Shown here: in pieces, positions 16,851 to 26,035 of the stretch
Numbering within the stretch: the stretch's first letter is position 1
How the letters are laid out: the number at the start of each line of letters is the position of its first letter
Source of the DNA: a virus
Direction: 5' to 3' (one strand)
DNA length: 49,471 nucleotides
Virus record (IMG/VR): IMGVR_UViG_3300005466_000034
Span: 1 to 49,471 of that record
Program-made: the position numbers and the translations under genes
Notes under the pieces: model-generated
Database searches by the model: none
What the model was told of the DNA's origin: nothing
The model's input: only the letters and a program-made list of their open reading frames with translations

Positions 16851-17899
16851 CATTCTCAACTGTCCCATGGGCGGTCGGTGGCGGAGCTGTCATCCCTGAG
16901 GATGTCGCCCGAATGATCCCTTACTTTATGTTCAACAAGACTGAGGGAGTGCTAGGGGCTACCGACTTGGAGGTGAAAGCCCTTGCTACTCCTGGTGGTT
17001 CTGTTCGTATCTCGCCTGGTGGTTTCGTTGTACTCGGACGTGGATCAGGCCAGTTTTACGAAGCTTACATGGGGAAAAACCCTGACGATCACGTCGTGCC
17101 AGTGGCTCCAAACAACACTGCTAGCTCTCGGTCTGATCTACTTGTTGCCGTCGTTAAAGACCCTTATATTGCTGGTTCGCCTTGGAATATCCCAACTGAC
17201 AGAGCTAACGGTCCTTACGTAGAACCTGTTATCGTTCAGGGTGTTCCTTCCACTACCCGGACGGTGCGCTCTTTGGGCAACAACTGGTCGGCTATCGACC
17301 TTGCACGCATTGACATTCCAGCCAATACAGCAACTATCCAGACCTCACATATCGTGAGTCTGCGGAATCGGGTATCGGCCCCTCCACAGCAGATTCCTCC
17401 ACCGTCTACTCCTCCGCCAGTGCCCGACGTTGACATTTTCATTGTGAATCCAGAGAATGAGTTCTCATATCTCATCGGTGGGCCAACAGTTGAACAGACT
17501 CTTCCAACGGCACAGCAGAACATCTGGCGGAACTGGCCTGCTGCCTCTGAAGTAGTTGTCCCCATTCCAACATGGGCGACTACTATGGATGCACAGTTCT
17601 CTCTGCTGAATACTATGGTTGACGATGACGTGTGGGGAGAGACTCGTCTGGAGGTAGGCTCTGGAGAAATCTATAGTGGATCGACTGTATATGACTTCAA
17701 CAAGTCTACTGGTTGGGAACGTATTCAGGTCTTTGCTGGAGGTCGAATGTCAATCCCGAGTTCCTTGCGTGGGAAGAACAAGCGCTTTAGAGTGAATGCT
17801 CGCTCCCTGGATGTGTCCTCCAATCACACTGGTACACTCAAGGTCGATCGAGGCTCGCTCATCCGTCTTGAGGTAACTTTCAAAGAGCAGGTCTCATAG
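16847..17899 (+). CDS. Minor tail protein
   Basis: A 350-residue protein of the tail-tip module. The N-terminal half (PWAVGGGAVIPEDVARMIPYF, ATDLEVKALATPGGSVRISPGGFVV, SSRSDLLVAVVKDP) is of a type often encoded next to Dit in actinophages. A Pro-rich hinge (QQIPPPSTPPPVPD, about residues 180-195) leads to a C-terminal beta-sandwich. GTG 16847 overlaps the Dit stop as GTGA and is preferred to the in-frame TTG at 16835. Confidence 0.7.
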   Translation: MTFSTVPWAVGGGAVIPEDVARMIPYFMFNKTEGVLGATDLEVKALATPGGSVRISPGGFVVLGRGSGQFYEAYMGKNPDDHVVPVAPNNTASSRSDLLVAVVKDPYIAGSPWNIPTDRANGPYVEPVIVQGVPSTTRTVRSLGNNWSAIDLARIDIPANTATIQTSHIVSLRNRVSAPPQQIPPPSTPPPVPDVDIFIVNPENEFSYLIGGPTVEQTLPTAQQNIWRNWPAASEVVVPIPTWATTMDAQFSLLNTMVDDDVWGETRLEVGSGEIYSGSTVYDFNKSTGWERIQVFAGGRMSIPSSLRGKNKRFRVNARSLDVSSNHTGTLKVDRGSLIRLEVTFKEQVS

Positions 17900-17922
17900 C
17901 CTATAGGATAGGATAATTTAAT

Positions 17923-20900
17923 ATGGTCCTGGCGGTGAATGAGCTTCTCCATCTGGGACCAGATCCGGCAGGAGCTTCCTGGAACCATTTCGATTTGGGT
18001 CTAGGACTTGCCACCCATATCAATTATCCTCAAGCACAACTCAAGAACTCTCCACCTCAAGGGGCTCCCTGGTTCTACTCCAGGACTAACCCAACTAGCG
18101 GTAAAGATGTAGGAGTCTTCTCAGCGCCTCTTGGCGGTGCCACCACATCTACTAACACTCAGTACTCGCGTTGTGAATTGCGTGAGTATGAGCGTGATGG
18201 CACCACTAAGATGGCTTTCAATCCAAAGTCGGGTGACCACTGGATTGAAGGTATCTATCGCATCTATGGACTCAGTGGTCTTACTAAGCCTGGTGTCTGT
18301 GTTCAGCAGTACCATGATCCTAATGACGACGTCATTATGGTCAGAACTGAGCTTGAGAGTGGAGCTACCAAACTCATCGTGAACTTTAATGGTTCACGAG
18401 TAGCTGTCCTCAACTCTAACTATGCTGATGGTACTGAGTTCTACCTGAAGACCAGAATCAACGCTGGTACTCCCAGTATTTACTACACGACCAACCTTGC
18501 CAGTATCCCATCCACTCCGACTTACACTTCTGCTGGCTTCTTCTCGGGTGCCGGTACCGGTTGGTATGCTAAGACTGGTTCTTACAACCAGACTAACGAG
18601 AACACAGATCCTAATGTTGATCCGGATGCCTCGATCATCCGTGTTGAAATTCGAGAGCTGAAGCACTGGCACTCCGAAACCCCTGCTGGTGGTGCATGGC
18701 CTACTCCTGCCTCCTACGTCGGTGGTGGAGGCGCTACTACTCCGGTAGTCGACGCAGGCGCAGACGCTCAGATCCTACCGAGTGGTACGTTCTCTAGGAC
18801 TGCTTCGGTCACTCTCAATGGAGCAACTCTTAGCTCTCAGAAGTGGGAGATTCTTTCTGGACCTTCTGGTGCTGGAAATGTGCTGTCCACAGCGGCAGCA
18901 GTTTCATGGGTTCCCAGTGCTACTACTGTCGGTAGTGGTGTTCCTGTTGGTCAGACTCAGGTTTTCAAGGAGACATTTGATTCTGGACTGAGTAACACCA
19001 ACTACTCTTCGGTTCAGACTCACACGTATGAAGGTAGCCCTTCGGGCTACAACATGAACTCTGAGTACCGAATGCAGATCGTTAACGATCCGTCTTCGGC
19101 AACAGTACTCCGTACTGAGGTTCATGATGGCGATACGGCAGTAGGCTCTCATGAGCGATGTGAGGTCTCTAGTTTTGGTAAGTTCTGGAACGACCATGAC
19201 GGAGACGAGCGTTGGTATGAATTTGGTGTTAAGTTTGAAGCATTCCCCAGTATGGGGTCTGCTGATGACTGGTTAATCTTTTTCCAGTGGCACCAGGTCA
19301 ACGATGATGGTGCTCCTGCTCTCGCAATGTCTCTCCACAATGATGGAAAGGTATACTTTGAGAGAGCAAATGACACTGACGATGAAGACATCCCCGTATG
19401 GACACCAGCTCTTAATACTTGGTATAACGTAGTCGTCCACATCAAGTGGTCGACGTCTTCCTCAACAGGTTTCATTCAGTGTCATGTAGATGGTGTTGAG
19501 AAGGTCGCTAAGATCTCTCGCAAGACCATGTACTCGACCGACCATACCGACCCGTACTATGTCAAGTTCGGTCAGTATAGGCGCAGTAGTATCTCTGGCA
19601 CGTCGACTGTCAAGCACGACAACATTAGGGTTTCTTCTCCTCCCGCTGTTACCTCTGGCGGTACAGGAGGAGCCTACCCGAATGGTACCTATATTCTGAG
19701 GTACTCAGCGGTTACTTCTGCTGGTACCTTTACCGACAACGTCTCTGTTACTCTTACCCCCACGCCTACTGACCCTGGTACTGGAGGGGGTGGGGGTGGG
19801 GGCGGTTCACTAGGAACCTACCCAACACTTGTCGGTGTTGGGCCTACAGCTACTTCCAATGGCTCTACGACTGTTACTGTTCAGCCTCCTACAGGAGTAG
19901 GCAGCGGACAGTTTCAAATCTGTATCATTCAGCTAGACGATGTCGAGAGTATCCCTAACCCCTCGGCAGGTTGGACGCTTCTCGACGATCAGGATGTTCC
20001 CAATACTGCTTCTCCTTCTAATGCAATTGTTCTTTACAATACTACAGGAGATTCCAACCCTCTAACCCTGACTAAGTCTGGGTCCGGTGCTTACCATGCA
20101 GTTCGAATTGCGTGGAAGAACTACTCTACACTCGGTCAGCACTCTTCTCGCGGATCATCAGATACTCTTACCCCCTATGCACCTTCGGTAACTCCTGCTA
20201 CAGATAAAGCTCTTGTTGTCACTATTATGGGCAGTGACAGAGCTACTACTGGTGCCGGACCGGTTACTGTCCCTACGGGATGGACCTCTCGCTACAACAG
20301 TGGGCAGACAGTTAACTCTACTCAGATTGAGTGGATTGCTGTTGCTGAAATCAATGTTGATAACCAAACAGTCACGGGTGCCAACGTCCCTACGGGGACA
20401 GGAACGGGTACATCTAACTTCACCCTGACCAACTCCGATAACTGTTCCATGTTCTCCTTCGTCCTCGAAGGTGGAATCAGTACTGGAGTTTCCTTTGGGG
20501 GTGCAGTCACCCTCCCCGCACTGTCGCGGTTGACTGCCAGTAGCCCACTGACTCCAGTACCAATTGGAGGCATTCTTCTCACTGCCTTCCCGCAATTGAT
20601 CGCTCGATCGATCGTTCCGGGTGGAATTGTTATCTATGTCATTCCTAGACTAACTCTGAATGCTTCAGTGTTCCCTAAGGGTGCACTGATTATCCTTCCC
20701 AACCTGACGTTCCAGGCCCGGCAACAGACTATTGCTGGTCTTCTGTTGCAGGCCGTGGCCATGCTTCGCGCTGGCGCTCTCCCCTATCGACGCCCAGTAC
20801 TACGCACTGAGTATGTCTATCCTCCTCAGGATCATCCATTCCGGTTGATTGCTCAGCGCATCCTTGACGGGGAAATCATTGAGTGGGAACTTCCGGTCTC

Positions 20901-23900
20901 TGAAGATTTCGAGTACACAGACCAGCTCTCTGGTCCTACAGTTATGCACGGCTCTATCAGTCCGGAGCTGATTCAGGTTCAGGAACTTGGTCTGGACGGA
21001 TATGCTTACTGGTTGCATGTAGAGATCAACCAGGAGATTCGAGCCTCAGCCATTATGCTTCCTCCTCAGTATGAGGAAAGCTCAATGGCATTCTCTGCTG
21101 AGGGAGTAGCGGCAGTACCTCACTACACATACTATGATTCTACATTCTCTCAGATCCAAGTTGATCCTCTGTCTGTTGTCCGTACACTGTGGAACTATGT
21201 TCAGGCACAACCACAGTCAGACTACGGAGTAGTTGTATCTCAAAACTCCTCTCCAGTGAGGATTGGAGAGCCTGCTACCTCTCAGGCATATAACGACAGG
21301 ACAGAGGCCGCCAGCCTTATCCTTCGTCGACTTCAGAGTGGTGACCCAATCTTTGAGGACTGGTCATGGGATGGAGCAGAAGCTGTAGTCCAAACCTATA
21401 ATGATGAGTTGTCCAGACTTTATACAGATTCTCATTCTACCAACCCCCAAGATTGGTTAGAAGGATTCATCAATGGGCATAGGGCAGAAGATGCCAAGCC
21501 CTACGAACTCAATTGGTGGGACGCTAAGAATGTTGGAGAGGAGATCGACTCCCTTTCAGGCTCAACCCCATTCGACTACGTCGAGAGGCATGCCTGGAAC
21601 TCTGACAGGACAGACGTACTCCATTTCATCGATCTGGGGTACCCACGGCTGGGAGTGGCACGTCCTAACCTCCTCTTCAACGAAGAGAACATCCTAGAAG
21701 TAGTTCCCGTTCAGGAACCAGAAGACACTTATGCCAGTGCCGTTCTAGTTATTGGCGCTGGTGATGGTGCGGATACTATTCGTGCTTACCGAGCCGAGTC
21801 TTTCGCTGATCGAGTGCGCAAGGAGGTGGTGATTACTGACAAGTCCATTACCAATCAGAGTCTCGCTGATGCTCGTGCAGCTCAAGAGTTGGCCTTCAGA
21901 CGAGGCCGAGCATTCGAGATTGGTGAGCTGGTCATCAATGCTTACCACTCCAACGCACCGGTAGGATCCTATCGGATTGGAGATGATATCCAGGTTCAGG
22001 TAGAGATTCCATGGCTCATGGTTCTCCACACGTCCTGGTATCGCATCACCAGCATTTCGAACAAGCCCTCCAGTGACAAAGTCAGGCTAGGACTGGCACG
22101 CTCTGACAGTCTACTGGATACTTCGGACATCTGGATTCAGCCTGACGATTACGTTCCGTTTGATCCTGTTCCTCCGATCGGTGCAGTGGCGTGGGTGGGC
22201 AATGTTCACTTCACTATCACTCCGGTACTGGTTGTTATTCCTTCAGTGCCAGTGCCTACAGCAAGAGTATTCCTCATTGCTACACCCAACCTTACGGTTA
22301 ATGGTGTTGCGTTCGGTGGATCGTTTGCCTTTGTCAACAACCTCTTTATCTATCACAGTCTTCTCATCGGAAACTCCAAGCTCATTGCCTTTGCTGGAAT
22401 TGCTCTACCAGTATCTCCGACTCTGGCGGTATCTGGAATCGTTACAGGGCCTGGGTTCTCCACTGTCACACTAATCTCCAATACCCTATTGACAAGTGCT
22501 TCTCAGATTCCGAGCGCTAGTGTAAGTCTGTCTGCTACTTCCTCGCTGACAGCAAATGCTACTGGAACATTCACTATCGGTGGCGGCTTTGGGGACGCTC
22601 CATTTGGTGCATTGGCGTTTGGTCCTGGTGCTGGTAGTGGGGGTGGAGGTTTTGGTGACTCTCCATTTGGATCTCTACCATTTGGTGCAAGTGCTATTGC
22701 TGGTTCAGGTGGCGGAGTCAGTCTTGCAGCTAAAGCCACACTCACTGCAAATGCGAGAACAATTCGTTCCGCTGCTGTAGCTATGTCAACAACTATGACT
22801 CTATCTGCTAGTGGAACAGTGAGCAGTGGGTCTACTACATCTCAACTCGGTAAGATCACTAACGGAACTCAGACATCTAGCTCTAGTGCTAACAAGACTG
22901 TTGTCTCCAAGTTCACTGCTACGGCAACTGGCACTGTCACCACAGGACACGCTCGACTGTGGGTGGATTCCGGTACTGCCTCTGTAGAGATGGTGGTTTA
23001 CGCGGACGCTAGTGGAAGTCCGGGCAGTCTGTTGGGTCTGTCGGATACACTGACTGTCTCCAATACTACTGAAGTTCTTCAGAACTTCACCTTCTCTGGA
23101 ACTCAGCAGACAGGAATTAGTGCCGGAAATGACTACTGGATTGGCTTTACCTGGCCAGATCCAGGACTCAACAACATTTCTTGGTCGCGAGACGCTACAG
23201 CAGGATCGACTCAGCAGAACGCTTTCCATGCTGCGGCATCCTTCGGCACTCCAGGTACGGCGCTCTCTGGTCCCATCGACGCATACATTGATGTGGTCTC
23301 CACAACTGGTGGCGGTGGCGGTGGACCTACCACTCCAATTATCAGGTCGTCGTCCTCCGCTGCTGAAGGTAACTCACCTACTGTGGCTTGTCCTAGGCCT
23401 CCCGGGTTGACATCCGGTGACTACATTGTGGTGTTCCAGGAGTCTGACACTGACGGCTCTCTGTCGTCGATGACTGCTCCTTCAGGATTCTCGTTGCTGG
23501 GATCTCAGGCTCCTGCTACTGCTGGGAATGGGACTCCATATGGCAAGGTGTGGGGCAAGATAGCTACATCCTCCGATGTGTCTACATCTACCTTCTCTTT
23601 CCCAGATGACACTGGAGCGAACTGTACTGTCGTAATGCTTGCTATTCAGGGCGGGACGTTCGACAGCAGCTCTCCCGTTTCAAACGTTACATGGATCCGG
23701 GATAATAGTGGCTCGACTTCCATTCAGGCGCCGTCAATCACCGGAACTTCTGGTGATGCTCTCATCACTGCGCATATGGCAGAGACGGGAGGAACGGTGA
23801 GAACGTTCAGCAGTGGACCTTCTGGAATGACTCAGGTGATTCAGTCTACTGCCGGTAACTCTACCTACACTCGAATTGGGGTGTACGAGCAAGATCTTGC

Positions 23901-23991
23901 CTCTAGTGGAGCTACTGGTACAAAGACAGCAACACTATCTGGAGCACCTTCAGGATGGCTTGGTGTTGCTCTTCAGGTGAACGCAGCTTAA
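17923..23991 (+). CDS. Giant tail hub: PL7-like lyase, nested lyase, Gp37-like hub, beta repeats
   Basis: A 2022-residue multidomain tail protein. Residues 1-255 are alginate-lyase-2 (PL7)-like, with all three family motifs: SRCELREY, VCVQQYHD and WYAKTGSYNQ. Residues about 275-335 begin an Ig/PKD-like domain (VDAGADAQILPSG...WEILSGPSG), which is interrupted at 340-575 by a heparin-lyase-I-like domain (ERCEV, DERWYEFGVKF, FFQWHQ, YVKFGQYRRSS) and resumes at 584-617 (NGTYILRYSAVTSAGTFTDN). A Gly run and a beta domain follow (632-850), then hydrophobic 20-residue beta repeats (856-956), a ReqiPepy6 Gp37-like hub (956-1416), more repeats (1416-1630) and two beta domains. It probably builds the tail tip and degrades host surface glycan. 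Substrates are unknown. Confidence 0.85.
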   Translation: MVLAVNELLHLGPDPAGASWNHFDLGLGLATHINYPQAQLKNSPPQGAPWFYSRTNPTSGKDVGVFSAPLGGATTSTNTQYSRCELREYERDGTTKMAFNPKSGDHWIEGIYRIYGLSGLTKPGVCVQQYHDPNDDVIMVRTELESGATKLIVNFNGSRVAVLNSNYADGTEFYLKTRINAGTPSIYYTTNLASIPSTPTYTSAGFFSGAGTGWYAKTGSYNQTNENTDPNVDPDASIIRVEIRELKHWHSETPAGGAWPTPASYVGGGGATTPVVDAGADAQILPSGTFSRTASVTLNGATLSSQKWEILSGPSGAGNVLSTAAAVSWVPSATTVGSGVPVGQTQVFKETFDSGLSNTNYSSVQTHTYEGSPSGYNMNSEYRMQIVNDPSSATVLRTEVHDGDTAVGSHERCEVSSFGKFWNDHDGDERWYEFGVKFEAFPSMGSADDWLIFFQWHQVNDDGAPALAMSLHNDGKVYFERANDTDDEDIPVWTPALNTWYNVVVHIKWSTSSSTGFIQCHVDGVEKVAKISRKTMYSTDHTDPYYVKFGQYRRSSISGTSTVKHDNIRVSSPPAVTSGGTGGAYPNGTYILRYSAVTSAGTFTDNVSVTLTPTPTDPGTGGGGGGGGSLGTYPTLVGVGPTATSNGSTTVTVQPPTGVGSGQFQICIIQLDDVESIPNPSAGWTLLDDQDVPNTASPSNAIVLYNTTGDSNPLTLTKSGSGAYHAVRIAWKNYSTLGQHSSRGSSDTLTPYAPSVTPATDKALVVTIMGSDRATTGAGPVTVPTGWTSRYNSGQTVNSTQIEWIAVAEINVDNQTVTGANVPTGTGTGTSNFTLTNSDNCSMFSFVLEGGISTGVSFGGAVTLPALSRLTASSPLTPVPIGGILLTAFPQLIARSIVPGGIVIYVIPRLTLNASVFPKGALIILPNLTFQARQQTIAGLLLQAVAMLRAGALPYRRPVLRTEYVYPPQDHPFRLIAQRILDGEIIEWELPVSEDFEYTDQLSGPTVMHGSISPELIQVQELGLDGYAYWLHVEINQEIRASAIMLPPQYEESSMAFSAEGVAAVPHYTYYDSTFSQIQVDPLSVVRTLWNYVQAQPQSDYGVVVSQNSSPVRIGEPATSQAYNDRTEAASLILRRLQSGDPIFEDWSWDGAEAVVQTYNDELSRLYTDSHSTNPQDWLEGFINGHRAEDAKPYELNWWDAKNVGEEIDSLSGSTPFDYVERHAWNSDRTDVLHFIDLGYPRLGVARPNLLFNEENILEVVPVQEPEDTYASAVLVIGAGDGADTIRAYRAESFADRVRKEVVITDKSITNQSLADARAAQELAFRRGRAFEIGELVINAYHSNAPVGSYRIGDDIQVQVEIPWLMVLHTSWYRITSISNKPSSDKVRLGLARSDSLLDTSDIWIQPDDYVPFDPVPPIGAVAWVGNVHFTITPVLVVIPSVPVPTARVFLIATPNLTVNGVAFGGSFAFVNNLFIYHSLLIGNSKLIAFAGIALPVSPTLAVSGIVTGPGFSTVTLISNTLLTSASQIPSASVSLSATSSLTANATGTFTIGGGFGDAPFGALAFGPGAGSGGGGFGDSPFGSLPFGASAIAGSGGGVSLAAKATLTANARTIRSAAVAMSTTMTLSASGTVSSGSTTSQLGKITNGTQTSSSSANKTVVSKFTATATGTVTTGHARLWVDSGTASVEMVVYADASGSPGSLLGLSDTLTVSNTTEVLQNFTFSGTQQTGISAGNDYWIGFTWPDPGLNNISWSRDATAGSTQQNAFHAAASFGTPGTALSGPIDAYIDVVSTTGGGGGGPTTPIIRSSSSAAEGNSPTVACPRPPGLTSGDYIVVFQESDTDGSLSSMTAPSGFSLLGSQAPATAGNGTPYGKVWGKIATSSDVSTSTFSFPDDTGANCTVVMLAIQGGTFDSSSPVSNVTWIRDNSGSTSIQAPSITGTSGDALITAHMAETGGTVRTFSSGPSGMTQVIQSTAGNSTYTRIGVYEQDLASSGATGTKTATLSGAPSGWLGVALQVNAA

Positions 23992-24006
23992 GGAGATAAC
24001 TGAAAT

Positions 24007-24552
24007 ATGGCAATCACTGTTCCAGCAGACAATGCTCCCGCATACACTTACACTCAGCCTATTCGAGATTCTATTTCACGAGCCAATGAGCTGACTGACG
24101 ATGCGGACACTGCAACGCCTAAGCGCATTCCAGTAGGAGTATTGGCTACTGGTACTCCAACAGGAACTAAGTATCTTCGGGATGACAGGACGTGGGCTGA
24201 CCCCGGTACTGGTGGAGGATCACCAACATCGGTTACTCATAATTTCCAGACGGGAACGAGTTACACCGCTGTACTGTCCGATGCAGGGAAGTTGGTTGAG
24301 CAATCCAATGCGGCAGCCAATACGCACACTGTTCCTCCGAACTCTTCGGTAGCGTTCCCAGTAGGCACCTTCTACCACATTCGTCAGGGTGGAGCAGGAC
24401 AAACCACTATTACTGCTGGAGCAGGGGTGACATTCAGATCTCGATTGGGAACTGGACTCACCTCAATCAAGCTAGGCGGTCAGTGGGCTGAGGCTACAGT
24501 CACACAACGCACAGCGAATGAGTGGGTTGTCTCAGGAGAGATCACACTATGA
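24007..24552 (+). CDS. Tail adaptor protein, paralogue 1
   Basis: A 181-residue protein. The first 65 residues (MAITVPADNAPAYTYTQPIR, then ATGTPTGTKYLRDD) are closely similar to those of the protein at 25511, so the two are paralogues sharing an N-terminal attachment module. A Gly linker leads to a separate C-terminal beta domain with NAAANTHTVPPNSS and GTFYHIRQGGAGQTTITAGAG, which resembles the small beta-sandwich often found in phage fibres. It likely sits on the tail tip and carries or orders the glycosidase encoded next. Confidence 0.65.
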   Translation: MAITVPADNAPAYTYTQPIRDSISRANELTDDADTATPKRIPVGVLATGTPTGTKYLRDDRTWADPGTGGGSPTSVTHNFQTGTSYTAVLSDAGKLVEQSNAAANTHTVPPNSSVAFPVGTFYHIRQGGAGQTTITAGAGVTFRSRLGTGLTSIKLGGQWAEATVTQRTANEWVVSGEITL

Positions 24553-25508
24553 GCAGACGTCGTCTTGTGGGTAGGCGTCCCAAGCCTATGGTCGGAATGT
24601 ATAAGGGCTATGACGGTGGCTCTGCTATCACTACATGGGAAACTACGAATGCCATTGGCGTTCCGCTAGGACACGAGTTCGGTGATCAGACTCAGTTCTC
24701 ATTCTTTAACACCGGCACGAACTTTACGAACTGGAATACATGGGTTGGCGCCAAGGCAGGACGACGGTTCTCCTACTCTGCTCCTTTGCTCACCGTCAAT
24801 GATGACTCTGGACTAACTATTGCTCAGAAATATGCCAAACTGGCAGCATCATCGTCTAACTACGATTCTAACTTCACCAGTTTGGGAAACGCATTTCAGG
24901 CGAAGGCCAATCTACAGAATTCAATAGTGAGGTTGGGTTGGGAGTTCAATGGCAACTCTCGCGCGTGGGCTGTCCCTCCTAGTGACGCAACTACTCTGGC
25001 GAACTACAAGACTGGTTTCAATCGTGCGGCGGCTGCTCTGAAAGCTGCCTGCCCCACCCTGCTCATTGAGTGGTGCCCGAACTGTCAGCTCGATTACACC
25101 AACCAATCCTTCGACAATATGTATCCCGGTGACACATATATCGACATTGTAGGTATTGGACTGTACGACTACTACTGGCCTGGTGGATCACCATCGCATA
25201 CTACTGTGTGGACATGGCTGCGTGATGGTGAGACCGGAGTCAATGGTCTAAAGCATCAGGTTCAGCTTGCCCGTTCGCACAATAAGCTCCTCGGTCATAC
25301 CGAGTGGGGCCTCTGGGCAGTGGTCACAGGGGGTGGAACTACTGGAGAGGGTGACTCTCCTTCGTTCATCAATGACCTCTATGATTGGTACGAAACTCAT
25401 GGGTATCTCTATAACGTCTACAACAATGACTTTGGGGTAGTAGACCACCAATTGGACTCTTATCCAAATGCTAAGGCTCGTTACATTCAAAAGTTTAAGG
25501 TCACTTAA
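24549..25508 (+). CDS. GH26-like glycoside hydrolase (tail depolymerase)
   Basis: A 319-residue TIM-barrel-type protein. The acid/base motif is VRLGWEFNGNSRAW with Glu132, matching the R-x2-[HW]-E-x-N-G pattern of GH26 endo-beta-mannanases and related enzymes, and LGHTEWGLWA supplies a candidate nucleophile Glu252 at the expected place near the end of the barrel. Other barrel marks are LLIEWCPNC and YIDIVGIGLYDYY. No signal peptide is present, so it should be a virion part, cutting a host surface or cell-wall-linked glycan. ATG 24549 overlaps the adaptor stop (ATGA). The exact substrate cannot be read from sequence. Confidence 0.78.
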   Translation: MSRRRLVGRRPKPMVGMYKGYDGGSAITTWETTNAIGVPLGHEFGDQTQFSFFNTGTNFTNWNTWVGAKAGRRFSYSAPLLTVNDDSGLTIAQKYAKLAASSSNYDSNFTSLGNAFQAKANLQNSIVRLGWEFNGNSRAWAVPPSDATTLANYKTGFNRAAAALKAACPTLLIEWCPNCQLDYTNQSFDNMYPGDTYIDIVGIGLYDYYWPGGSPSHTTVWTWLRDGETGVNGLKHQVQLARSHNKLLGHTEWGLWAVVTGGGTTGEGDSPSFINDLYDWYETHGYLYNVYNNDFGVVDHQLDSYPNAKARYIQKFKVT

Positions 25509-25510
25509 TT

Positions 25511-26035
25511 ATGTCCATCACTTTGCCACCAGATAACGCAGCTCCCTACACGTGGACGCAGCCTATTCGAGATGGTCTTGCACGGGTCAATGATATTGGT
25601 GACGTTGTTGGTTCTGTCATTCCCATCTCTCGATTGGCAACGGGGACACCCACAGGTACTAAGTTTATTCGAGATGATGGAACTCTGGCTGTTCCCCCGG
25701 GAGGGGGAAGTTCTACAGAGAACACTCACGCAATCACGGCGTCTGGAGCTACCACTCTAGATCCTGCCGTAACGGGAACTTACAAGATTGTTACTATGAC
25801 TGCGAACTCTACCTTTACTTTCGGTTCTGGAGTTGCTGGTCAGGTAGTGCGTATGGACGTGCACATCATTGAGAACGCTACTGGCGGGTGGACGATCACC
25901 TGGCCGACAATCAAATGGCAAGCAGGCGTTGTTCCCACCCATGTGACGAACGCCAACTCCATTAGTCTTTACACCTTCTGGAACCCCAACAATCTAGGTT
26001 GGTATGGAGCGGTAGGCGGACAGGGGTTTGCGTAA
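25511..26035 (+). CDS. Tail adaptor protein, paralogue 2
   Basis: A 174-residue protein whose N-terminal 65 residues (MSITLPPDNAAPYTWTQPIR, then LATGTPTGTKFIRDDG) repeat those of the adaptor at 24007. After a Pro/Gly linker the C-terminal part differs: a beta-sandwich with TYKIVTMTANSTFTFGSG and GGWTITWPTIKW, as seen at the ends of some phage fibres. The two adaptors bracket the glycosidase gene, so they probably bind the same tail structure and present different tips. Confidence 0.65.
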   Translation: MSITLPPDNAAPYTWTQPIRDGLARVNDIGDVVGSVIPISRLATGTPTGTKFIRDDGTLAVPPGGGSSTENTHAITASGATTLDPAVTGTYKIVTMTANSTFTFGSGVAGQVVRMDVHIIENATGGWTITWPTIKWQAGVVPTHVTNANSISLYTFWNPNNLGWYGAVGGQGFA

